Source of the DNA: Armatimonadaceae bacterium
Lineage (GTDB): Bacteria > Armatimonadota > Armatimonadia > Armatimonadales > Armatimonadaceae
Direction of reading: 5' to 3'
Length of the DNA stretch: 36,966 nucleotides
Assembly: GCA_030446525.1 (NCBI GenBank)
Contig: JAUJNC010000020.1
Location: 1-36,966 of the forward strand
Both the position numbers and the translations under genes were made by a program. The notes under the pieces are model-generated. The model saw only the letters and a list, made by a program, of their open reading frames with translations. It was not told the origin of the DNA and did no database searches. Shown here piece by piece: positions 30,607 through 36,966 of this stretch. Each line of letters starts with the position of its first letter. The stretch's first letter is position 1.

Positions 30607-30636
30607 GCGGTATCTTGGGCAATTTGCATAGGACCG

Positions 30637-30876
30637 ATGACTGGACACCTTATCATTTTCGGCCAGGCCGTTCTGCTCATCGTCCTCGGTTTGATGTATG
30701 CTTACCTCAAAGGACTTCCAGGTCGCCTGCATCAAGAAGGAACTAAACGGCTGGAGTTCAGTCTTAACTCAAGGCTCGAAGCGGTAAAGGCAGATTTGTC
30801 TAAAGAGATCGAACTGCTGAAAATCAGCCAGGCTCAGTTGCAGGCCCAGAAAACCAATAGAGTTGTGGTGCATTAG
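30637..30876 (+). CDS. Small membrane-anchored coiled-coil protein, 3' end replaced by an IS
   Basis: Starts MTGHLIIFGQAVLLIVLGLM (one membrane helix), then YLKGLPGRLHQEGTKRLEFS and a charged coiled-coil region (SRLEAVKADLSKEIELLKIS). The last codons (RVVVH) come from the IS that begins at 30860. Without the IS the frame would end after about six more residues (NNDSFR), so the gene may already have been short. It looks like a cassette gene following the attC-like site. Function unknown. Confidence 0.55.
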   Translation: MTGHLIIFGQAVLLIVLGLMYAYLKGLPGRLHQEGTKRLEFSLNSRLEAVKADLSKEIELLKISQAQLQAQKTNRVVVH

Positions 30877-31927
30877 CGTTGAAGCCGTCTCCTGGCGTCT
30901 TTGTCCTTGCTTCGGTTTCAGGCCGCCGCATATTTCTTGAGCGGACGCACCGCGGTGCGCCGGTTGACCAGGCCCGCCACGACACGCACCACCGGAGAAG
31001 GATGCTCACGCCCATGACGGAACACCCGCCACAGAACCGCAAACCCATTGGTGAGCCAGCGCGTGCTCCACCACCATCCGATACCGCCACAGATGCCGGT
31101 GGTAAGCTTTGTGCTCCTCGGTCGGCGGGTGGCCGCGACGTGCCTTGAACGGCTGGTAAATGCGCGCGCCGGGGTGATCCTTCTGGAGGCCATCGTAGCC
31201 CTTGTGCGTCATCGCCGCCTCCTCCGGCGTCAGTCTGTCCAGCAACTTGGTCTGCCGCAGCAGCGTCCGGTCGTGGTTGGCGCCGCCCGGCGCTCTCGAG
31301 AGAGCATCGATGTGCCCATCCGGGCGCACGCCCACCTGGTTCTTGAGCGTGTGCGCCTTCTTCTTGCCCCAGTAGTAGGGCTTCTGCTGATCGTGGGCAG
31401 GCGTGTCGCCCTTGGTGCTCCTGGATGCGCTGCTCTTTGGCATCAATGACCAGACGAACGTCAGGAAAGGCATCCATCACCGCGTGCGGCGAGCGCAGCT
31501 TGGGCCGCTCGGGAGCAGGGCGCTCAAAGGCGAAGGTGCTCATGCTCTGCAAGGTAGCTAAAACATCCTTGAGATTGTCTTCGACATTAGTCTTGTTGAG
31601 CCCGAAGAAGAAGCCCAGGATCTCATAGGTGGTATAGACGCGCAGCCAGATGAGCGTCATCAGTAGCCGGTCGCGAAGGTCATGGCGGTGGGGCCCTCCG
31701 CCCCGCCAGACGCTGCCGGGGGCGTTTGTCGCGCTTCGTGATGTTGAGCGTGGCGCGGCGTCGGGCGTGGGCGGGTGCGAACTCTTCGTGGAGGGCGTCG
31801 AACTCGGCTACGCTCATGCCGGTCATGCTAACAAAGGCCCAGGGGCGGGCGGACAGCTTCTGATAGGTCACCGCAATAACGAAAGTTTACCAGACGAGAC
31901 GACAACAAAGCAATTGCGCCACAACTC
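30860..31927 (-). mobile_element. Insertion sequence, IS5-family-like (second IS)
   Basis: 1068 bp. Terminal repeats GAGTTGTGGTGCA (left, from 30860) and GAGTTGTGGCGCA (read inwards from 31927). TA flanks both ends (30858-30859, 31928-31929), the target duplication of the IS427-like subgroup. Confidence 0.8.
30918..31871 (-). pseudogene. IS5-like transposase with HTH and DDE_Tnp_4 regions, frameshifted
   Basis: Starts MTYQKLSARPWAFVSMTGMS at 31871 with FDALHEEFAPAHARRRATLN. A shifted frame has MTLIWLRVYTTYEILGFFFG, LNKTNVEDNLKDVLATLQSM and AFPDVRLVIDAKEQRIQ. Another shift leads to YYWGKKKAHTLKNQVGVRPD, MTHKGYDGLQKDHPGARIYQ and HLWRYRMVVEHALA, and a last one to VVRVVAGLVNRRTAVRPLKK. At least three breaks, so inactive as written. 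Confidence 0.75.
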
Positions 31928-32001
31928 TAATGATAGCTTCCGCTGAAGGTAGGCGCAGCCCGTTCTTGAACCGACTGCCTACCGCAGGCAGAACCTTCCT
32001 G

Positions 32002-32390
32002 TCACCCCGCGCGTCGGGCGGCGAAAAGGCGGTCTGCAAGTCGCCGTGCTCCTTGGAAGCCGGGCTCCGCGCGGTCGGCGTTAGTGCGCGGGTTGTGGTC
32101 GCTAAGGGCGGTCCCGAGAAAGACTGGCAGGCCCGCTACCCCCTCGCTCCCCACAATGCCCACGGATGCCCACTTCGGCCCTTGCCGTTCTCCAGGACCG
32201 TGAGGGTCGAGGCGACGCCGCTCTCGGGGAAGTAGACGTTCAGGATAGGCTTCGTGGGCTCGTAGATGCTCTCCCATATGCCGAAGGAGACCGCCTCAAG
32301 TTCCGATGGAAGATCCTGGTAACCTTCCCGGCATAGAGCGACGGGGAGACGGTTTCAGGGCGGTGCTGCGGGATCTCTGACGGTGGACAT
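32002..32390 (-). pseudogene. Crp/Fnr-family regulator, N-terminal sensor fragment
   Basis: Begins at ATG 32390 (MSTVRDPAAPP) and hits a TGA; NRLPVALCREGYQDLPSELE continues and FGIWESIYEPTKPILNVYFP is the cyclic-nucleotide-binding-like barrel. After a shift near 32190 comes SEGVAGLPVFLGTAL, closely similar to the GNEGMLGVPVFLGGG segment of the intact homologue at 33404-34138. Homology fades by about 32060, and the whole helix-turn-helix half is missing; the cassette/IS region abuts there. It is transcribed away from cheB over the operator pair at 32408-32460. Confidence 0.65.
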
Positions 32391-32407
32391 AAAAACCTTT
32401 GCCAAAG

Positions 32408-32460
32408 TGTGCGCTACCGTACACAAATGTGATATAACATGGTTTGTACGGTAGCGTACG
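32408..32460. promoter_or_regulatory. Paired operators and divergent promoter between crp fragment and cheB
   Basis: Two copies of TGTRCG-N4-CGTACR: TGTGCGCTACCGTACA (32408-32423) and TGTACGGTAGCGTACG (32445-32460). Their inner parts also form an 11-bp perfect inverted repeat (32413-32423 against 32445-32455). The A+T-rich core between them (GATATAAC) holds the likely -10 elements. The same arrangement recurs at 34157-34207. Confidence 0.65.
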
Positions 32461-32505
32461 TGATCCGTTGGCCCTATTCTACTCAATCCGCAGCAAGGAG
32501 AAAGC

Positions 32506-33162
32506 ATGCCCCACCGGCCCCAACCCAGTGTTGGACCTGTTTCCAGCGCCGCCTTTGATGTGGTGGCGGTCGCGGCGTCTTTGGGCGGCCTCAAAGCTAT
32601 CGAGCAGATCCTGTCGGCCCTTCCGGGTGGCTTCCCCGCGCCCATCCTGGTCGTGCAGCACCGTGATCCGCGCAGCGACAGCCTGCTTCCCGACCTCCTC
32701 TCCCGCCGAGCGCCCCTTCCCGTCAAGGGCGCGGAGCAAGGGGAACGTCTGCGCGGCGGGACGGTGTACGTGGCCCGCCCCGACCGGCACCTGCTGGTTT
32801 GCCCCGACAGGACGCTCGCACTCTCGGACGGGCCGAAGGTGGAGTTCACGCGCCCGTCGGCGAACCCGCTGTTCGCGTCGGTGGCGGCCTGTTTCCGGGA
32901 GCGCGCGATTGCCCTGGTCCTGACCGGCAAGCTCAAAGACGGCGCGGCGGGCGTGCGGGTGGTAAAGGCGGCGGGCGGTGCGGTACTGGCGCAGGACGAG
33001 GCCACGTCCCGGGCGTTCGGCATGCCCGGCGCGGCGATTGCCACCGGGTGCGTGGACCACGTGCTCCCCCTGGACCGGATCGCCCCGGCCCTGGTAACGC
33101 TGGTCATGGCAAGGTGCAGAGCCGTCCGGGAGGGGGACAGGCCGGGAAGGGAGCTACAGTGA
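32506..33162 (+). CDS. Stand-alone CheB-type methylesterase
   Basis: 218 residues. Catalytic triad of the CheB methylesterase domain: Ser25 (VAASLGGL), His52 (VVQHRDP) and Asp145 (GKLKDGAAG); strands LVVQH, GTVYVARPDRHLLV and VLTGKL are in place. The usual N-terminal receiver domain is absent, so activity would not be controlled by phosphorylation in the classical way. AAGGAG lies eight bases before the ATG at 32506. The last codons overlap the next gene (TGATG). It could demethylate the receptor encoded at 13177 or serve another array; there is no cheR in the window. Confidence 0.9.
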   Translation: MPHRPQPSVGPVSSAAFDVVAVAASLGGLKAIEQILSALPGGFPAPILVVQHRDPRSDSLLPDLLSRRAPLPVKGAEQGERLRGGTVYVARPDRHLLVCPDRTLALSDGPKVEFTRPSANPLFASVAACFRERAIALVLTGKLKDGAAGVRVVKAAGGAVLAQDEATSRAFGMPGAAIATGCVDHVLPLDRIAPALVTLVMARCRAVREGDRPGRELQ

Positions 33163-33383
33163 TGCAGAGCACGGTCAAAGAAACCCGCATCCGGCGCGAA
33201 GGGAACCGCGCGCACAAGGTGTGCGTCAAGCCCTCGGAGCTCGAAACCGTCCGCGCCGCGGGCGCGGCCTACGAAGACTACGCCGCGCGCCTGCGGGAGT
33301 TGTGCGAGAGGCGGGAACGGCTCGCCGTGTCGATCCGCCAGCACATCCGCATGTTCCGGCAATTGCAGCGGAAGGCGCGGTGA
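33162..33383 (+). CDS. 73-residue basic helical protein coupled to cheB
   Basis: ATG 33162 overlaps the cheB stop (TGATG), so it is translationally coupled. MQSTVKETRIRREGNRAHKV is followed by a predicted long helix rich in Arg and Glu (LRELCERRERLAVSIRQHIR). Unrecognised; the coupling suggests a partner or regulator of the CheB-like esterase. Confidence 0.65.
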   Translation: MQSTVKETRIRREGNRAHKVCVKPSELETVRAAGAAYEDYAARLRELCERRERLAVSIRQHIRMFRQLQRKAR

Positions 33384-33403
33384 GTAGAAAGGTGATAGCG
33401 GAT

Positions 33404-34138
33404 CTACTGCCCGGGCGGGCCGCCGACGAGCCGGTCGAACTCGCGGCGAATGACGCCGTAGCACTCGCAGGCGGCAGCCTCCAACCCCGGGCGGTCGATG
33501 ATGGTCATCTTGCCATGGGTGTAGCGGATCAGCCCCGCCTTCTGGAGCCGGCCCGCGGACTCCGTGACCCCGGCGCGGCGCACCCCCAGCATTGCGGCGA
33601 GGAACTCGTGCGTCAGCGGGAACGGGTCCGCGCCGCCCCCCACCCGGTCGTGGGTCATCAGCAGCCACCGGGCGCACCGCTGGTCGATGGAGTGGACAGG
33701 GTTGCAGGCGGCGCTTTGGGCGATCTGGCTCAGCAGCGCCTGCGTGTAGCGGTGCAGGATCTGCTGCAGCGCGCTCCCGCCCGCCGCCTGCTCGTTGAGC
33801 GTCTGCGCCCCCAGCCGCACCGTCTCGCCCGAGATCTGGCAGAAGCATCGGCCGGGGATCGAGCCGCCCCCCAGGAACACGGGCACACCCAGCATGCCTT
33901 CGTTGCCCACCGTCGCCACCTCGATCTGCTCACCCTCCTCCAGGACGATCATGATGGAATACACGCCCCGGCGCGGGAAGTAGACGTGCTCGATGGGCTG
34001 GTTCTTGTCATAGAGGATCTCCTTGAAGCCCAGCGTGACGACCTCCGCCGAAGCGAGCAGGGGCTCGTATTCCTCGCGGGGCAGCGCCGCAAGCAGGCGG
34101 TTTCGTTCCTCACTACCGGCGTCTTGTTCCACAGGCAT
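33404..34138 (-). CDS. Crp/Fnr-family transcriptional regulator
   Basis: 244 residues. An N-terminal cNMP-binding-like barrel (ILYDKNQPIEHVYFPRRGVY, VATVGNEGMLGVPVFLGGGS) is joined by a dimer helix to a Crp-type winged helix (LTHEFLAAMLGVRRAGVTES with GLIRYTHGKMTIIDRPGLEA). The cAMP-contacting arginine/serine motif of CRP is not evident and there is no cysteine cluster as in FNR, so the ligand is unknown. It converges with the 73-residue gene (20 bases between stops) and is read away from the 34287 gene across an operator pair, which suggests autoregulation. Confidence 0.9.
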   Translation of the reverse strand: MPVEQDAGSEERNRLLAALPREEYEPLLASAEVVTLGFKEILYDKNQPIEHVYFPRRGVYSIMIVLEEGEQIEVATVGNEGMLGVPVFLGGGSIPGRCFCQISGETVRLGAQTLNEQAAGGSALQQILHRYTQALLSQIAQSAACNPVHSIDQRCARWLLMTHDRVGGGADPFPLTHEFLAAMLGVRRAGVTESAGRLQKAGLIRYTHGKMTIIDRPGLEAAACECYGVIRREFDRLVGGPPGQ

Positions 34139-34156
34139 CCGTTATTTTCACTTTCT

Positions 34157-34207
34157 GGTGCGCTCACGTACAGAATATGATACGATGTCACTGTACGCTG
34201 ACGTACA
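34157..34207. promoter_or_regulatory. Paired operators and divergent promoter of the intact crp divergon
   Basis: TGTACGCTGACGTACA (34192-34207) is a perfect copy of the motif TGTACG-N4-CGTACA; GGTGCGCTCACGTACA (34157-34172) is a weaker second copy 35 bases away. AATATGATACG between them holds the probable -10 boxes. The first site is 19 bases from the crp start, against 18 bases in the other divergon. Confidence 0.65.
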
Positions 34208-34286
34208 ATTTCTCCTGTCTGTTTCTACCCATCCGACGCCGTGTTCAAAAGAGCCGAGAAGGCGCAGGCAGGGAAAGGGAAACCCC

Positions 34287-34512
34287 GTGCATAGTGACGT
34301 TGCGACGCTGCAAGAAGCCATCGATCGAGACATCGCGGCCGAGGCCAAAAGCGCCCCCGGGGTGGGAAGAACTCGGTCTTCGTCTGCCCCGAGTGCGGCG
34401 GCGTGCTATGGCCGGTTCGCGGGGGGCGCGCTCCACGACGACGCCTGCCTGCTATTGGCGCGGCGCGCTTAACACCTCGGCCCGGTTCCAGCACCGCCAG
34501 GGCGGGAGATAG
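34287..34512 (+). pseudogene. Small zinc-ribbon protein resembling a CheB C-terminal extension, frameshifted
   Basis: GTG 34287 (GGGAAAGGG upstream) gives VHSDVATLQEAIDRDIAAEA; after one shift near 34360 the frame reads KNSVFVCPECGGVLWPVRGG, and the tail ALNTSARFQHRQGGR ends at 34512. CPECGG-LW is the zinc-ribbon motif found after the esterase domain of many stand-alone CheB proteins; the expected second cysteine pair is not clear. It is followed by a strong terminator. Its pairing with a divergent crp gene mirrors the complete cheB divergon at 32390-33162. Confidence 0.45.
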
Positions 34513-34525
34513 CCTCCTTTCAAAG

Positions 34526-34549
34526 AGCCCGGTCGCGACCGGGCTTTTT
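34526..34549 (+). terminator. Rho-independent terminator
   Basis: Perfect palindrome AGCCCGGTCG/CGACCGGGCT (34526-34545) followed by TTTT. It closes the 34287 transcript. Confidence 0.85.
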
Positions 34550-34638
34550 GTTCCTGTTCAGTTCTTGGGAAGGTAGGCAATGGCAGGCCCCCGATTCCAC
34601 CTGCCGTTGCCCTGTTCCGGCCGCTCCGGCAGACCGTT

Positions 34639-34983
34639 TCACGAGGAGGGCTGTCCTTCGCTCTGGGTAGGAAGTCCGGCGTCCACCCAGTCCTGCTTGC
34701 CTTCCGCATAGTCCTTGACGTTCGTGTATCCCATCGCCGCCAGTTCACGGGCGACGTTCTCCGAGGCGTTTCAGGTGGGGTTGCTGCAGTAGACCACGAT
34801 CTCGGCGGCTTTGTCCGGCAGGAGCGCGGGGGCGAGCTGCGTTGCCTCGTTGGGCGGCAGGTTGATGGCTCCGGGCAGGTGCTGCGCCTGGTACATGAAC
34901 GGCGCGAGGGTCTCGACAAGCCGGAAGTCTTCGGCCCGATCCAGCTTGGCCTTCAGCTCTTCCCGGCTGATGGTTGGGACCAT
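34639..34983 (-). CDS. Rhodanese-like protein with in-frame UGA (possible selenoprotein)
   Basis: ATG 34983 with AAGGAG seven bases upstream. A single rhodanese domain: ISREELKAKLDRAEDFRLVE, HLPGAINLPP and the active loop VVYCSNPT with catalytic Cys66. Codon 71 is TGA (34773-34771), after which the same frame continues with family-like sequence (ASENVARELAAMGYTNVKDY, GKQDWVDAGLP) to a normal stop at 34639, 114 codons in all. Relatives carry YCxxPxC here, so TGA replaces the second cysteine. A 7-bp stem with 8-base loop (34756-34735) begins 14 bases after the TGA. Alternatives: sequencing error (TGC to TGA), or a nonsense mutation. Confidence 0.75.
34735..34756 (-). promoter_or_regulatory. Possible bacterial SECIS-like hairpin
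   Basis: CGTCGCC pairs with GGCGGCG (one G-U) around loop CGTGAACT. The loop starts 21 bases after the UGA and has G at its second position, meeting the loose bacterial SECIS rules (loop 3-14 bases, 16-37 bases from UGA, early G). Such hairpins arise by chance in GC-rich DNA. Confidence 0.25.
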
Positions 34984-35120
34984 GTTTGCTCTCCTTACGG
35001 CGGGCGGATATCCCGCCCGCCGTATCTTTACCCGCCTATGCAGGGGAGTTATGCAGAGGCGCGAGGTGGGACGCGATAGCGCCGGAAGGGGCGCCCGGAG
35101 GGGAGTCAGCGTCGTCCACA

Positions 35121-35924
35121 TCATCCTCCCGATCCTGACGCTCCCGACTCTGCGGGCCCCATCTGGTCCAGCTTCGCGGCATAAACGGCGGCGACACCAG
35201 GATAGGCGTGAGCTATCTCCTCGCGGCCTGCGGGGCGCAGGGCATAAACACCGCGCTCCAGCCGCTCGAACCAGCCGTAGACATTCCTGAACAAGATGCT
35301 CTGGGTCTTGGGACTGGCGCCCAGAGCGCGCAGGGCGCGGGGAGTCATCGGGCCGGATCGTTCCAGGCAGCAGGCGATGAAGATAGCCTGCTCGCGGTAG
35401 GCAGTCAGGATCGCCCGTCCCCCGGTGCCCCCGACGTTGTAATCGCCGGAGCGGCCCGCGATCTCCCGCAGGATGGCGTGGCGCACCCCGGGCTTGCGGC
35501 GCGGCCTGGGGACGCTCACCGGGTGAAAGACGAGCTCGACTACCGGCGGGGCGTCCCTATCGTCCGGGAAGTGGACCAGGAGGAGGCCTATTTCAAGCCG
35601 CTTCAGGAGGCGCTCGATGCCGCGCCACCGCTTGCTGTGGCGGTCCCGCCGCTGAGGACTGCCCTCTACCGGCAGGGCGACGTACACGCTGTCGGCCACG
35701 CGCTGCCGCTCCGCGGCCTGTATCAGCAGGTCTGTGGAGAACGACTTCTTCATCTCGATGACGATGAGCCGGTCGCCGTCGAGCGCGGTGATGTCGCATC
35801 CATTGACCTCACTGCGGACGGTGTAGCCGTGTGCGCTCAGGTAGCGTTGGATCGGCGGCGACAGGTCGCACTCGAGGCGTCTGGAAAGGGCTGTCCTGGG
35901 TTTTGGGGAAGCAGCAGAGGCCAC
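35121..35924 (-). CDS. DUF2161 protein with PD-(D/E)xK nuclease-like core
   Basis: 267 residues, GTG start at 35924. GCDITALDGDRLIVIEMKKS has the D...ExK pattern of restriction-endonuclease-fold enzymes, followed by AAERQRVADSVYVALP. The family signature GRSGDYNVGGTGGRAILTAY and the C-terminal winged-helix-like segment TPRALRALGASPKTQSILFR are clear. DUF2161 (PF09929) proteins are annotated as putative phosphodiesterases of unknown role. No obvious partner gene. Confidence 0.85.
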   Translation of the reverse strand: MASAASPKPRTALSRRLECDLSPPIQRYLSAHGYTVRSEVNGCDITALDGDRLIVIEMKKSFSTDLLIQAAERQRVADSVYVALPVEGSPQRRDRHSKRWRGIERLLKRLEIGLLLVHFPDDRDAPPVVELVFHPVSVPRPRRKPGVRHAILREIAGRSGDYNVGGTGGRAILTAYREQAIFIACCLERSGPMTPRALRALGASPKTQSILFRNVYGWFERLERGVYALRPAGREEIAHAYPGVAAVYAAKLDQMGPAESGASGSGG

Positions 35925-36009
35925 GGCGCATTATTGTTGGCTGTGACGCAGCCTTACTCCTTTAAAGGATGGACACCCTGGCGGCCACTGCCACCGGGGC
36001 GCCCGTCAG

Positions 36010-36225
36010 CTATTTGCGAATCACGAAGGCCGCCCGTCGGGAGGCCAGGCCTTCGAAGTTGCCGGTGGGGTCGTCCACCCAGCCCTGCACGTCCGCCACC
36101 AGCCCGGGCGTCGAGCCCCAGGTGTAGGAGCCTACGCCGCCGACGGTCTGGCTGGCACTGACGGTGGGGGAGAAGTCGCCGCCCGGCCTGCTTGCGATGC
36201 GGGACTCTGCCGTAGGAAATTCCGG
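36010..36225 (-). pseudogene. Fragment of a DNRLRE-type extracellular repeat protein
   Basis: Minus-strand frame reads PGGDFSPTVSASQTVGGVGS, YTWGSTPGLVADVQGWVDDP and TGNFEGLASRRAAFVIRK, with TAG at 36010. The TWGSTPGLVADVQGWVDDPTGNF pattern (given here in overlapping pieces) is typical of the end of DNRLRE-domain surface proteins, but no N-terminal part exists and the usual tail after GNF has been replaced. It lies directly behind the esterase gene; probably a recombination remnant. Confidence 0.5.
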
Positions 36226-36232
36226 GGGTGGT

Positions 36233-36966
36233 TCACGTTGACGGCTTCCCGGGCCGTCGCATGTGTTTGTCCGCGAAGTCCAGGAAGCGGTCCCAGTCGT
36301 AGGGCGTCAGGTTGTGCCCCCCCGTCCGCAGGTGGTACCCGATGGACCCGCCGTGCAGGGGGGCGCCGGGCCTGGGCATCTGGTCGGCTCCCACGCCCCG
36401 TAAGCCAAACAGTTTGTAAACCGGCTCCGCCATCACGCACGCCAGGAACTCGCTCCGCGGGTCTGCCCAGCTGTCTTCCGACGCGCTCGCGACGTAGACC
36501 AGACGCGGCGCCATCAGCGCGACGAGCTCATGCTGGTCCACGGGCAGCTCGTCCTCTTTGCCGGCGTACTTCTTGTAGTTCTCGCAGAACCAGTGCGGGA
36601 ACGCACTGTTGATCCTGGCGACCGACTCCCCCTTCTTCTGGCGGGCGATGGCCGCGCCGGTGGAGCCCGAATCGTTGCTGATGACCAGGGCGAAGCGCTC
36701 GTCCTCGGCGCCGCACCAGAGCGCGGCCTTGCCGCCGCGCGAATGGCCCACGACCGCCACGCGCGCGGCGTCGACGTCCCGGTCCGTTTGCAGGTAGTCC
36801 ATCGCCCGGCTCGCCCCCCAGGCCCAGGCCGCGATCGTGCCCCACGAGTCGGCGGAGCGCTTCTGATCGAAGATGGCGTGCACGCCATCCTTGAAGCCCT
36901 CGTGCTTATCCGGGTCGACCTGGGAGACGTGGAAAGCGGCCGCCGCGTAGCCGCGGGCGACGATCT
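36233..36966 (-). CDS. Glucuronoyl-esterase-like (CE15) alpha/beta hydrolase, 5' end outside the window
   Basis: 244 residues visible, running off the right edge. GHSRGGKAALWCGAEDERFA contains the nucleophile Ser of the G-x-S-R-G-G-K motif characteristic of CE15, followed by LVISNDSGSTGAAIARQKKG. WADPRSEFLA and the catalytic-His segment RTGGHNLTPYDWDRFLDFAD complete the core. CE15 enzymes cleave ester bonds between lignin alcohols and glucuronic acid on xylan. This fits the other secreted glycan-degrading genes in the window. The signal peptide would be beyond the edge. Confidence 0.88.
   Translation of the reverse strand, partial: IVARGYAAAAFHVSQVDPDKHEGFKDGVHAIFDQKRSADSWGTIAAWAWGASRAMDYLQTDRDVDAARVAVVGHSRGGKAALWCGAEDERFALVISNDSGSTGAAIARQKKGESVARINSAFPHWFCENYKKYAGKEDELPVDQHELVALMAPRLVYVASASEDSWADPRSEFLACVMAEPVYKLFGLRGVGADQMPRPGAPLHGGSIGYHLRTGGHNLTPYDWDRFLDFADKHMRRPGKPST

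Overview
The window is a GC-rich (roughly 65-70%) bacterial chromosomal segment. Its mix fits an environmental, plant-polymer-degrading bacterium: secreted glycan hydrolases, a glucuronoyl-esterase-like enzyme, a fused alpha/beta 2-oxoacid dehydrogenase E1, tandem ferritin-like Tat proteins, a compact chemotaxis operon and a fragment of a DNRLRE-type surface protein. Armatimonadota or a relative is my best guess. That is inference from gene content, since no rRNA or phylogenetic marker is present.

Layout: 2-913 end of a membrane protein; 1025-1873 panB; 1875-3854 (-) fused E1; 3855-4699 long leader; 4700-7597 DUF5060 glycoside hydrolase; 7666-9863 (-) DUF4091 glycosidase-like gene; 10000-12413 (+) AraC regulator, methyltransferase and membrane protein; 12537-17503 (-) chemotaxis operon cheY-cheX-PAS/GGDEF-MCP-cheW; 17664-19862 (-) a remnant and two tandem ferritin-like genes; 20055-26714 (-) complete thiamin operon, reading from its promoter TPP riboswitch-thiC-thiG-small CCPGH peptide gene-thiE-thiS-thiO-thiDE; 27201-32390 accessory mosaic (truncated Type III DNA methyltransferase, an IS, a VapC-type toxin-antitoxin pair, an attC-like site, a cassette-like ORF, a second IS, a truncated Crp/Fnr gene); 32390-34549 two similar divergons, each a Crp/Fnr gene facing a CheB-related gene across a pair of TGTACG-N4-CGTACA operators; 34639-36966 (-) rhodanese with an in-frame UGA, DUF2161 nuclease-like protein, surface-protein fragment and CE15-like esterase running off the window.

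Many genes are broken by one-base shifts, often beside G, C or T runs (DUF4091, AraC, methyltransferase, both ferritin-like genes, thiC, the DNA methyltransferase, both transposases, toxin and antitoxin). Long genes beside them (965-, 659- and 653-residue products) are intact. I read most of these breaks as indel errors of the assembly, and I give such genes as full footprints with the frame changes described.

The points most worth a second look are the duplicated Crp/CheB divergons with paired operators, the UGA at a conserved cysteine position of the rhodanese with a SECIS-like hairpin behind it, a 14-bp tandem duplication that removes the ThiS diglycine tail, the 52-residue CCPGH peptide gene in the thiamin operon, the identical frame break in both ferritin-like paralogues, and the toxin-antitoxin/attC-like cassette between two ISs.
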